This document shows, in pieces, positions 39,337-47,519 of a stretch of 64,000 nucleotides of DNA. Position 1 is the stretch's first letter, and every line of letters starts with the position of its first letter. The notes below the pieces were generated by a model. That model saw only the letters and a list, made by a program, of their open reading frames with translations, searched no databases and was not told the origin of the DNA. Source of the DNA: Saprospiraceae bacterium (GTDB taxonomy: Bacteria; Bacteroidota; Bacteroidia; Chitinophagales; Saprospiraceae); contig JADKEB010000033.1 in NCBI GenBank assembly GCA_016718205.1, forward strand, positions 124,001 through 188,000, in the 5' to 3' direction. The translations under genes were made by a program, and so were the position numbers.

Positions 39337-39879
39337 ATGAAATACTTAGCTCTATTCATTGTATTCTCGATGATGATTCCTGCGATTTCACATGGGCAAT
39401 CATCGGTAAAGTCTGTAGTCAATCAACTTAAAAAAACCGAAGGGTACGAAGGATTCTATCTGCCCGGTTGGGTGATCAGATTGGGGATAAAATTGATACC
39501 TAAAAAGGAATTGGATCATGAAACAAGAGGCCTGCTGGACATTGCCCAAGGTATAAGACAAATCAGAGTCGCCACCACAAAACTCGACTTAACCAAGTAC
39601 AATACTGCGGCCATCGTTAAAAACTTTGCCAGTAAGATTAAAAACAAGGACAGGTTTGAAGAGTATATCAGCGTTCGGTCAGAAGACACGAACCTCAATA
39701 TTCTGGTAAAAGAACATGCCGATGTGATCACCAATCTACTCATCATGAGCGAAGATCGGGGAGAAATTTCTTTCATCCACTTAAAAACAGACCTAAGTGT
39801 GGATGATCTTAAAAAAATCTCCTTCAGGCAATTGAAAGACGAAAGCAGCAAACTCAAATCATCCGAAAAATCTAATTAA
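39337..39879 (+). CDS. DUF4252 protein (2)
   Basis: The protein has 180 residues from the ATG at 39337, chosen because it starts a clear signal peptide (MKYLALFIVFSMMIPAISHGQ). It shows IRQIRVATTK and SFIHLKTDLSVDDLKKIS, aligned with the matching segments in its neighbours, but is quite diverged from them. The mature part is basic. Confidence 0.82.
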   Translation: MKYLALFIVFSMMIPAISHGQSSVKSVVNQLKKTEGYEGFYLPGWVIRLGIKLIPKKELDHETRGLLDIAQGIRQIRVATTKLDLTKYNTAAIVKNFASKIKNKDRFEEYISVRSEDTNLNILVKEHADVITNLLIMSEDRGEISFIHLKTDLSVDDLKKISFRQLKDESSKLKSSEKSN

Positions 39880-39913
39880 GAGTATGTTTAAACTCAACAA
39901 AATTAAATATAAT

Positions 39914-40435
39914 ATGAATTCAAAAATCATTTCAACAATCTTATGTTTTGTTTTTTCTGTTGCGATATTCGGGCAAAAAAACATTGACCAGGTACTCAGA
40001 AAATACAAAAATGACGAAGGTGTGGTCAATATGAATTTTACAGGAGAAATACTCAAAATGATCAATTCATCAGACAAAAAGATACAAAGTACTGTGGAAA
40101 TCGTAGATATTATTGTCTTTAAGAACACAGATGATATCGACAATGATGATAAAAAAGCCATACAAACTGTGCTGACAAGAGACAAATTTGATCTTTTAGT
40201 TGACGTAAAAAACAATTCGCAAAAAGTAAAACTTTATGCCTTGGACTCAGGTACACATTTGAACAAAATATATGCACAGATACATTCGCCTGATATGAAT
40301 GTTTACTTCATCCTATCGGGAAAAATCATTTTTGATGAACTTGCAAAGCTTGGGATGGACTTCCAAAGTGGCGATGCTCTGAAAATCCTTGGCATGGGCA
40401 AGTCAAAACGTAATAAAAGAGAAACTAAAAAGTGA
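39914..40435 (+). CDS. DUF4252 protein (3)
   Basis: The protein has 173 residues from the ATG at 39914, which begins the signal peptide (MNSKIISTILCFVFSVAIFGQ). GVVNMNFTGEILKMI and FILSGKIIFDELAKLG are the family segments. One arm of the family 2 repeat (AGAGTATGTTTAAAC-like, near 39881-39895) lies in the gap before it, so part of an element may have entered the operon. Its C-terminus is lysine-rich. Confidence 0.8.
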   Translation: MNSKIISTILCFVFSVAIFGQKNIDQVLRKYKNDEGVVNMNFTGEILKMINSSDKKIQSTVEIVDIIVFKNTDDIDNDDKKAIQTVLTRDKFDLLVDVKNNSQKVKLYALDSGTHLNKIYAQIHSPDMNVYFILSGKIIFDELAKLGMDFQSGDALKILGMGKSKRNKRETKK

Positions 40436-40717
40436 TTTTGGGTGCCAATATGTATGAATGGATAACTATTCATCTGCATATTTTATCCTTACAAACACAG
40501 GATCCCGCAGGGTTCCGTTTGGGGTAAGCGAAGCATATTGTACTTCGCAACTCAACTCTGGTCAGATCCATATAGTCAGATATTCTTCTGCTACTCCAGC
40601 TTCGACATGTTTTGCAATATGAGGAGTATCCTTTATTATTTTGAATTTTAGATTACAGCTATCAATTTCTGGTCAAATCCGGTACCAATTTTTCAAGATT
40701 TAAAAATACTTGAAATT

Positions 40718-41530
40718 TTAAAAAACTACACCTGCCCGGAATTGGAAGTATTGATTGCTATTAAAATTAGCACCCCAAAGCAGGGTCGGTTTCTCAGTTT
40801 CTATCACCTTTACTTCTACTATTTTTTGATCAACTATACTCAATTCTTCATATTTGGGTTGGTTAATTAATTTTGCTGTAAGAACCAAAGGAAGTGAAAG
40901 TTCCATATTGACATAAAATGATTTATAAAAATGATAATCTGTACCCAAAATTCCCGCAACACCAATTTGAAAACTATTTTTTGCACCATCTGAAACAAGT
41001 CTGGGAAGATTAGAAATAGAATTGAAATTACTGTTTTCGTCACTCTTATTGTAAGTGTAGTTGTTTTTTCTGGAAGAATGACTTATACCAGATAAAAATT
41101 CCCATCCTGTATATAATGAAAATTTTTGAAAATGAAATCTCTTTTCCTTACCAATAGCAAAAGTAAGTTGAATGTCATTACTTCTTATGGTATGATTGTA
41201 CAACAAATCTGGAAAGCGATTATTTGTTTGATATACATTACTTTCTGTATTCAGTATTGCATTAAATCTGTATCTTTTTGAAATATTGTTAACAAGATAT
41301 TTTCGATATAGCAGTGTACCCGATGACAAATTAAATAAATGATTGGAGCTCCCATTTAACAGATTTCCTACAAAAGAAATGATCGGGTCAATATTGATGA
41401 GCAGAGATTTTTCACCGGTTTTGGGAAACTTTGTGGTAACGGTGTCAGATGTAATCATGCCAGTAGAGTAGCCTAAAAAGCAATACACTGAAAATAAAAT
41501 AGATAAAAATATCTTTCTGAAGAGCTTCAT
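40718..41530 (-). CDS. hypothetical outer-membrane beta-barrel protein
   Basis: The protein has 270 residues with a signal peptide. Alternating strands, no Cys in the mature part, and a C-terminal QFRAGVVF suggest an outer-membrane barrel. I do not recognise the family. It lies alone, opposite to the sigma-factor operon, with 280 bp of unremarkable sequence before the operon end. Confidence 0.68.
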   Translation of the reverse strand: MKLFRKIFLSILFSVYCFLGYSTGMITSDTVTTKFPKTGEKSLLINIDPIISFVGNLLNGSSNHLFNLSSGTLLYRKYLVNNISKRYRFNAILNTESNVYQTNNRFPDLLYNHTIRSNDIQLTFAIGKEKRFHFQKFSLYTGWEFLSGISHSSRKNNYTYNKSDENSNFNSISNLPRLVSDGAKNSFQIGVAGILGTDYHFYKSFYVNMELSLPLVLTAKLINQPKYEELSIVDQKIVEVKVIETEKPTLLWGANFNSNQYFQFRAGVVF

Positions 41531-41737
41531 AATTAACGCATTTTATGTTTTTTTAAATAAAATTGATCAAAGTCTTTTTATATTAACAAGCATCAATTTT
41601 TTTTGATGATTTTTTAATGATTGATTCAATGATGGCATTTTTTGTCCAAGAAGAACTCAAGGGCTAATCTGATTTTTATGTATCATTCGGCTCTATTTTT
41701 TAAGAAGTTAATAGTTAGAATTAAACTTGCACAAAGA

Positions 41738-42405
41738 TAATCATCAAATCAATTAAAAGGGAATTGAAAAGAAAAAAACCCTTAACTGGTCCTTTTGTGG
41801 CCTGCTTTTGTCATCATCATTAATGTTAAAGGATTGAGAAAAAAACCCTTAAAGCCATTCAACTTCAAGGGTTCCTTTAGTAGCGGGAGCAGAGCCTGTG
41901 GCGTTTTGCGCCAACTCGAACCTACGATCATCAAATCAATTAAAAATGAATTAAAAGGGAATTGAAAAGAAAAAAACCCTTAAAGCCATTCAACTTTAAG
42001 GGTTCCTTTTGTAGCGGGAGCAGAGCCTGTGGCGTTTTGCGCCAACTCGAACCAACGATCATCAAATCGATTAAAAATGAATTAAAAGGGAATTGAAAAG
42101 AAAAAAACCCTTAAAGCCATTCAACTTTAAGGGTTCCTTTTGTAGCGGGAGCAGAGCCTGTGGCGTTTTGCGCCAACTCGAACCTACGATCATCAAATCA
42201 ATTAAAAATGAATTAAAAGGGAATTGAAAAGAAAAAAAACCCTTAAAGCCATTCAACTTTAAGGGTTCCTTTAGTAGCGGGAGCAGAGCCTGTGGCGTTT
42301 TGCGCCAACTCGAACCAACGATCATCAAATCAATTAAAAATGAATTAAAAGGGAATTGAAAAGAAAAAAACCCTTAAAGCCATTCAACTTTAAGGGTTCC
42401 TTTTG
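41738..42405 (-). repeat. tandem array of 131-bp units with tRNA-fMet 3'-end fragments
   Basis: Four full units, plus a degraded one at the left end, repeat with spacings of 131, 131, 132 and 131 bp. The tRNA-like TAGCGGGAGCAG starts are at 41881, 42012, 42143 and 42275, and in the tRNA gene at 42406. Read on the minus strand each unit has a T-arm fragment (TCGTAGGTTCGAG or TCGTTGGTTCGAG), a 21-nt insert with hairpin TGGCG-CAAAA-CGCCA, the acceptor 3' part CTGCTCCCGCTAC, a terminator hairpin with U-run, and an AT-rich linker. Units are nearly identical, so expansion is recent. The layout is like the repeats behind tyrT in E. coli. Confidence 0.9.
42362..42398 (-). terminator. intrinsic terminator of tRNA-fMet
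   Basis: On the minus strand AACCCTTAAAG and CTTTAAGGGTT pair over 11 bp around an 8-nt loop and are followed by a run of seven T. Copies with small differences occur in each repeat unit. Confidence 0.88.
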
Positions 42406-42478
<73 letters not shown>

Positions 42479-42570
42479 TCCATGACATTATAAAAAGAAA
42501 TGTGCTTTTTATAACGGACTGCAAAGGTAAGCGTTTTTTATTAACTTACCAAATTATAAAATGATTATTT

Positions 42571-43665
42571 TTATTTAAATGGATTTTTGAGATCCGGATT
42601 TTGGTAGATCAACGTATCATTGAACGTTTCAATGTAAGCTTTCAGGGCCTTCAGGTAAAATGCATCCAACTTTAGCGGATGTAGAAGAGGGTCGGCATTT
42701 GGCGAACTTTTGCCTCCGGAATTGTAGTGCGCAAGGACTTCATCCAATGTTTTGAACCTTCCGTCATGCATATATGGAGCCGTGGCACTGATATTTCTCA
42801 ATGTTGGCGCACGGAATTTTCCATTATCAGCTCTTGAGCCTGTGACCTTGCCTCTGCCCGGATCAGGAAATCCATCCAGCGTGGAAGTTTGTTGTAAGCC
42901 ATTGTTGAAAAAATCATCTGATGTAGCCAGTGGTGTGTTGTGACAATGCGCGCACTCCGCATCCGGCAAATCAGGATCTTCATCAAAAAATAGTCCCTGG
43001 CCTATGAGCTCTAAGTCTGTAAAAAATGTTTTTCCTTCTTGTATCTTGTCCCATTTAGAGTCTTTGGAGATGATGATTCTCTCAAACTGTGCAATGGCTT
43101 TTGCTGCAAGTTCTTTGGTGATTTGTGAGCTCTTTTCTATACCGAATGCTGCGCGAAAGAGCTTGGGGTAGGTAGGGTGTGATTTTAATTTTTTTATGAC
43201 ATTGGGCCACGTATTGTGCATTTCTATTGGATCTTCTACAGGAAGGAGCGCTTGTTCCTCCAGTGTTTTTGATCTGCCATCCCAGAATAAACCTGACTGA
43301 ACAAATCCAATATTTATGAGACTCATGGAACTTCTCTTACCCTCGATACCATCTATACCGGTACTGACAGCCTTTGCATCTGTAAATGCATGTTGAGGCA
43401 AATGACAGGAAGCACATGACATGGAACTGTCTGCGGATAAAATCGGATCATAAAAAAGATGCCTGCCCAGCTGAACTCCTTGTTTTGTCAAAGGATTATC
43501 AGCATTTGTGTTTAAAGGAGGAAAGTGCTTCGGTAATACGATAGGGTAGGGTTCCGGCCTGTATTGTATAGCCATCAAATCTTGATCTTCATCATCATCA
43601 TTGCAGGATGGCAAAAAAATGACAAGACCCCAAATGAAAAAAACCAGTAAAAATCTAAAGCTCAT
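42571..43665 (-). CDS. di-haem cytochrome c peroxidase / MauG-MbnH-like lipoprotein (2)
   Basis: The protein has 364 residues with a lipoprotein signal (FLPSCNDD, Cys21). Haem c sites CASCHLP and CAHCHNT and the TAPYMHDGRFKTLDEVLAHY block are seen. It lies 26 bp behind an MbnP-like gene on the same strand. In the known MbnP/MbnH pair, MbnH, a MauG-like enzyme, oxidises a Trp of its copper-binding partner to kynurenine. This gene may do the same, though the pairing here is inferred. Confidence 0.88.
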   Translation of the reverse strand: MSFRFLLVFFIWGLVIFLPSCNDDDEDQDLMAIQYRPEPYPIVLPKHFPPLNTNADNPLTKQGVQLGRHLFYDPILSADSSMSCASCHLPQHAFTDAKAVSTGIDGIEGKRSSMSLINIGFVQSGLFWDGRSKTLEEQALLPVEDPIEMHNTWPNVIKKLKSHPTYPKLFRAAFGIEKSSQITKELAAKAIAQFERIIISKDSKWDKIQEGKTFFTDLELIGQGLFFDEDPDLPDAECAHCHNTPLATSDDFFNNGLQQTSTLDGFPDPGRGKVTGSRADNGKFRAPTLRNISATAPYMHDGRFKTLDEVLAHYNSGGKSSPNADPLLHPLKLDAFYLKALKAYIETFNDTLIYQNPDLKNPFK

Positions 43666-43691
43666 ATGTCTATGGAAATATTGCTTATATC

Positions 43692-44489
43692 TTATCTAAC
43701 GAAATCTGATGTTGATATGTTGCTTTTGATTTGATTTTCGATATCTGAAACAGATTTACTTAGGTCTGTATTTTTCATCAAAGCAAGGAAATCTGCTGTA
43801 AAGCCATATTTGATTTCTTTTCCCGGAGTAGTGATCAGTGGTTTGATGGTTTTGATTTTAATGGTTTTATCAAGATTGACAGTCAGACTCATAGTATCTG
43901 CTTTATTGATCATACGTATACATCTGATGGTCATATCTGTAATTGATCCATCTTTTCCTTTCAGTCGGGACATGTCTGACAGCCCGTGTGTAGAAGGAAT
44001 ATTGCTGTAGGTCGTACTTTTTACTGTTGGGCTTAATCCCAGGTGGAAGGTAAGGCTGTCAAATGTACCATAATTTTTGTAGGTACCGGATTTAAAACCG
44101 GCTTCTACCCATTTCCACAATACTATATCATCATTTATGGTAGAAATGTTGTCTGCGCTGGTAAGAAATTCTATGTTTTTTACTTTATTTCCTTTGTTTT
44201 GAAATAATGTAAACTCTGAAAAATAGCACCGCAGGTCAATAATTCTGAATTTTTGTCCCAAATTGTTAGTCAGGGTATCTTCACTTCTGAAAAGTGAATC
44301 TCCGGCTTTAATGGTCATATCTATAGTGAGTCGCGGGTAGGTGCAGCATCCATCAATACACGGATCATCAGCTGTCACATCAAAATTGGCCGCTAAGTTA
44401 TCCAAACAGGCCTCTTTTCTGGAATAACAGCCTGACAGAAGTAATGTCAGGAGGAATGCTACTGTCAAAAGCTTTAATGTATGGATCAT
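43692..44489 (-). CDS. MbnP-like lipoprotein
   Basis: The protein has 265 residues with a lipoprotein signal (LLSGCYSRKE, Cys21). After a cysteine-bearing loop (DPCIDGCCTYP), the beta-rich domain shows IIDLRCYFSEFTLF and VLWKWVEAGFKSGTY, as in MbnP-type copper-binding proteins, with Trp residues that could be the oxidised one. Its ATG overlaps the stop of the exonuclease gene by 4 bases, and the MauG-like gene follows by 26 bp. A copper or other metal role is likely but not proven by sequence. Confidence 0.78.
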   Translation of the reverse strand: MIHTLKLLTVAFLLTLLLSGCYSRKEACLDNLAANFDVTADDPCIDGCCTYPRLTIDMTIKAGDSLFRSEDTLTNNLGQKFRIIDLRCYFSEFTLFQNKGNKVKNIEFLTSADNISTINDDIVLWKWVEAGFKSGTYKNYGTFDSLTFHLGLSPTVKSTTYSNIPSTHGLSDMSRLKGKDGSITDMTIRCIRMINKADTMSLTVNLDKTIKIKTIKPLITTPGKEIKYGFTADFLALMKNTDLSKSVSDIENQIKSNISTSDFVR

Positions 44490-45307
44490 GTTTTTTTGAT
44501 TTCATCAAAGATCTTTTTGACCATTTGTTTGACCTGTGCTGAAAAATCTTTTTCAATGATCCAGTGGTAGTAATTCGGCTCACTCCTGAACACAGATGCT
44601 ACCGTCTGACCACTGTATTTGCCGAAATTGAAAATCACTTCTCCTTTTGCATTATATTTCAATCTTTGGGTTACATCGAGCATAGTATCATCAGAAATAA
44701 AGCTTGATATTGCCGCTATATCATTTTTTATGGGTGCGCCGTGATTGAAACCATCACCATCTATATAGTCTACATTTTCATATTTTTTGATCTGACCTTT
44801 GAATACTTCTACTGTGGCTCTTGCATCTGCCAAAGCATCGTGTGCATCTGAAAGATCTTTGTTGCAATACAGTCTGTATGCAGCTTTTAGTGTCCTCGGC
44901 TCCATCTTATAGAATATCTTCTGAATATCGATGAGCCTTCTTTTTGAGATATCAAAATTCAGGCCTATTCTGTGAAATTCTTCCATAAGCATCGGTACGT
45001 CAAATCTGTCTGAGTTATAGCCAGCCAGATCAGACTGGCCTATAAAATCGTATATCTCTTTGCCTATCTGAGCAAATGTTGGTTTATTTCTAACCATTTC
45101 ATTGCTGATACCATGCACTGCAAATGCTTCTTCAGAGATGGGTACACCCGGATTGATCAAAAGGAACAACTCCTTCGGTGAGTCTTCTTGGCTGGTGTAC
45201 TTTATCAACGCAATCTGTAGGATTCTGTCTTTCAGTATGTTTAATCCAGTAGATTCAATATCAAAAAAGATTATATCCTTTTCGATGTTAAGTTTTATAT
45301 CAGACAT
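44486..45307 (-). CDS. DnaQ-like 3'-5' exonuclease with extra C-terminal domain
   Basis: The protein has 273 residues. The exonuclease motifs are DIESTGLNILKDRILQIA (ExoI, Asp-x-Glu), LAGYNSDRFDVPML (ExoII) and DAHDALADARATVEVF (ExoIII, His and Asp). Residues about 215-265 form a separate domain (FGKYSGQTVASVFRSEPNYYHWII) seen in other exonucleases of this group. It may serve proofreading or repair. Coupling to the MbnP-like gene by a 4-bp overlap is probably incidental. Confidence 0.85.
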   Translation of the reverse strand: MSDIKLNIEKDIIFFDIESTGLNILKDRILQIALIKYTSQEDSPKELFLLINPGVPISEEAFAVHGISNEMVRNKPTFAQIGKEIYDFIGQSDLAGYNSDRFDVPMLMEEFHRIGLNFDISKRRLIDIQKIFYKMEPRTLKAAYRLYCNKDLSDAHDALADARATVEVFKGQIKKYENVDYIDGDGFNHGAPIKNDIAAISSFISDDTMLDVTQRLKYNAKGEVIFNFGKYSGQTVASVFRSEPNYYHWIIEKDFSAQVKQMVKKIFDEIKKT

Positions 45308-45444
45308 CTTTATATATTTGTTTTAATTATTGATTTGTGCCATTTGAATACTTCTTTTTTAATGGGAACCTCGATGATTGATCCCATTCAAGACGACTTC
45401 CAAGGTCCATATCCTATGGGTGGATGCGAGATTTAAGTTTATTA

Positions 45445-45597
45445 GAGTATGTTTAAAATTTTTCTTAGTTGTAAATCAAGAGATTATGGTTCTGACAATA
45501 AAATAATCAACGCATTTAGTGAACTAAATAAGGCGATTATTTTGAAGACAGGTTCATAATACATTGATTTTAAGACAATAAAAATTTAAACATACTC
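45445..45597. repeat. MITE-like inverted-repeat element (family 2, copy 3)
   Basis: GAGTATGTTTAAA (45445-45457) and TTTAAACATACTC (45585-45597) are perfect inverted ends. The interior matches the element at 34768-34952 in reverse orientation over most of its length (for example AGTTGTAAATCAAGAGAT). Confidence 0.78.
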
Positions 45598-45603
45598 TTA
45601 GTT

Positions 45604-45657
45604 GGTATGTTTAAATTTGCCACTTAGAGCCAAATGATAAATGTTTAAACATAATCT
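45604..45657. repeat. short palindromic element (family 2, short form)
   Basis: GGTATGTTTAAA and TTTAAACATAATC are inverted ends with TGCCACTTAGAGCCAAATG between. It resembles the element at 33026-33079, and its right half resembles the left end of the element at 3269-3447. Confidence 0.6.
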
Positions 45658-45664
45658 AAGTACT

Positions 45665-46717
45665 TTATTTTTGTTCGTTATCTAAATAGTATTTTGAAAA
45701 TCCTTCGCTTGCCCTGAATTCAAAGACACCATCTCCTTCGAGATCGTAAATGAAACAAGCGTCCACTCCCTTGATTTCTTCTACCAGTCGGAGTGCTTTT
45801 TCGAGACCTAAAACCATAAAAGCAGTAGCAAAAGCATCTGCTGTAATACAATCATCTGCAATTACAGTCGCACTCAATATGTCTGTTGGTTCGCTGATGC
45901 CCGTAAATGGATTAATAATATGGGCGAATTTCTGACCTTTGGATTCATAGGAATTTCGGTAATTGCCACTCGTAGCCAATGCTTTGTTTGAAATAATCAA
46001 GGGTAATTCTATTTCTGTTTCTGTGACATTTTCAGAGGGTTTATTGATGCCAATGACCCAGTTTTTTCCTTTATCATTGACACCTCTGGCGCTGATTTCT
46101 CCACCCAGCTCTATCATGTAATTGAGGATTTCCTGTTTATCGAAATATTTTGAAATGATATCAACAGCATATCCGGGTGAAAGGGAATTAAAATCCAGAA
46201 TAACATTTTTGTCAGGTTTATTGATACAAATGAGACCTTGGGCATTTTTATGCAAAAAAATACTATCAAATACCAGTAATTTCAATAGTTCGGCTACTTT
46301 AGAACTATCAGCAGTGGTCAGTTTTTTCTTTTCTTTATAACCGAAACCATAATAGTTGACCAAAGGGCCGATGGAAGGATTTAAAGCACCTCCACTCAAT
46401 TTATATATCTCTTTTGCTTTGTTGAATATGGGTTCAAAATAAGGATCTACCACGGGGTCATAGCAAAAAGTATCAGAAGCATTGTTGTAATTGACTAAAG
46501 TACTGCTATCTATATACAATGACATAGAAAGATTGAAATTTTGCAGGATAGAGTCTACAGCATTCTGAATTTTTGCAGGCTCATCGGTTTGGACGGTAAT
46601 GTTGTATCTGGTTCCCATGCTTGGGCCGGTTAGCTTAAAAAAAGACTTTGTCGGCTCTTTGCATGAAAAAAGTCCCGCAAATAAGATGATAAAGAATATA
46701 TATTGAAGATATTTCAT
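45665..46717 (-). CDS. apbE: FAD:protein FMN transferase, lipoprotein
   Basis: The protein has 350 residues from the ATG at 46717; a TTG start further up is less likely. It has a lipoprotein signal (AGLFSCKEP). ApbE motifs are GPSMGTRYNI near the start, GGALNPSIGPLVNYYGFG, DFNSLSPGYAVD, IELGGEISARG and the metal-site DDCITADAFATAF. It attaches FMN from FAD to a Thr of periplasm-facing redox proteins such as Na+-translocating NADH:quinone reductase or Rnf. No target gene is in the window. Confidence 0.92.
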   Translation of the reverse strand: MKYLQYIFFIILFAGLFSCKEPTKSFFKLTGPSMGTRYNITVQTDEPAKIQNAVDSILQNFNLSMSLYIDSSTLVNYNNASDTFCYDPVVDPYFEPIFNKAKEIYKLSGGALNPSIGPLVNYYGFGYKEKKKLTTADSSKVAELLKLLVFDSIFLHKNAQGLICINKPDKNVILDFNSLSPGYAVDIISKYFDKQEILNYMIELGGEISARGVNDKGKNWVIGINKPSENVTETEIELPLIISNKALATSGNYRNSYESKGQKFAHIINPFTGISEPTDILSATVIADDCITADAFATAFMVLGLEKALRLVEEIKGVDACFIYDLEGDGVFEFRASEGFSKYYLDNEQK

Positions 46718-46877
46718 TTTGGCATTCAATTTTATTCATTTAAATGTATTCCCATACAAATGGTTTTGGTCGATGATGCATTCAAACCGCAAATGTAGCT
46801 CTAAATATTAAATGAAAAAATAGGTAGCTTGTTTAATAATAAGAAAACAAGGAATCCATACAGAATAACCAAAGAAA

Positions 46878-47519
46878 TCAGGACAACAGTAAAGCAATAA
46901 AATGTCCGGCACCACCCAGTATCACCAAAATGTGCCAGATGGCATGATTCCACTGGATGCTGGTTTTTACATAAAAAAAGACGCCGATAGTATAACTCAG
47001 ACCACCTGCCATAAGACAGAACTTAACTGCATCGGTCATGTTCTTACTTATTTCATCATAGATAAATAAAATCATCCATCCCAATACCAGGTATAGAACT
47101 AAGGATATAATCTCATATTTTGTTTTGAAAATAAGCTTAAATAAAACACCACCTGCAATAATCATCCAATGCAATAATAAGAATGCAAGTCCTTCCTTAG
47201 TGTTGTAATAGAAGAGTATAAAAGGAGTATATGTACCGCCTATCAGAAAAAAAATAGAAATATGATCCACCACCCTCCATCTGTTTTTTCTGATGTCTTT
47301 ATTGGCCAGGTGATAAAATGTAGAACTGAAAAACATAAAGATTAAACCAAAAGTAAATACACAAAGACCCAAAAACTGTAATGACAGATTTTCAGAAAAT
47401 AGCAATAAAGGGCATAGTAGTACGGAAAGCAACAGACCTGTCCCATGTGTGATTACATTGACCTTTTCATTGATGGGAAGGTTTTTGTACAAAAATTTTA
47501 TATTTATTCCATTAGTCAT
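46878..47519 (-). CDS. hemolysin III / PAQR family membrane protein
   Basis: The protein has 213 residues with about seven membrane segments. Family residues are in NVITHGTGL, STFYHLANKDIRKNRWRVVDHISIF and NHAIWHILVILGGAGH; the Ser/His/Asp/His set forms the putative zinc site. The family is named for hemolysin but the role in free-living bacteria is unclear, perhaps in membrane homeostasis. Its start overlaps the end of the TPR gene by 4 bp. Confidence 0.88.
   Translation of the reverse strand: MTNGINIKFLYKNLPINEKVNVITHGTGLLLSVLLCPLLLFSENLSLQFLGLCVFTFGLIFMFFSSTFYHLANKDIRKNRWRVVDHISIFFLIGGTYTPFILFYYNTKEGLAFLLLHWMIIAGGVLFKLIFKTKYEIISLVLYLVLGWMILFIYDEISKNMTDAVKFCLMAGGLSYTIGVFFYVKTSIQWNHAIWHILVILGGAGHFIALLLS

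Noticed and set aside
40436..40717. Possible small gene or RNA in the gap after the third DUF4252 gene
   Set aside because: No open frame, promoter-terminator pair or strong hairpin could be supported.
42071..42328. An 85-residue open frame with internal repeats on the minus strand inside the tRNA-linked array
   Set aside because: It only reflects the 131-bp repeat unit read through twice; it has no start context and includes the terminator hairpins.
41738..42405. CRISPR array
   Set aside because: Units are nearly identical over their full 131 bp with no distinct spacers, and they carry tRNA pieces and terminators.
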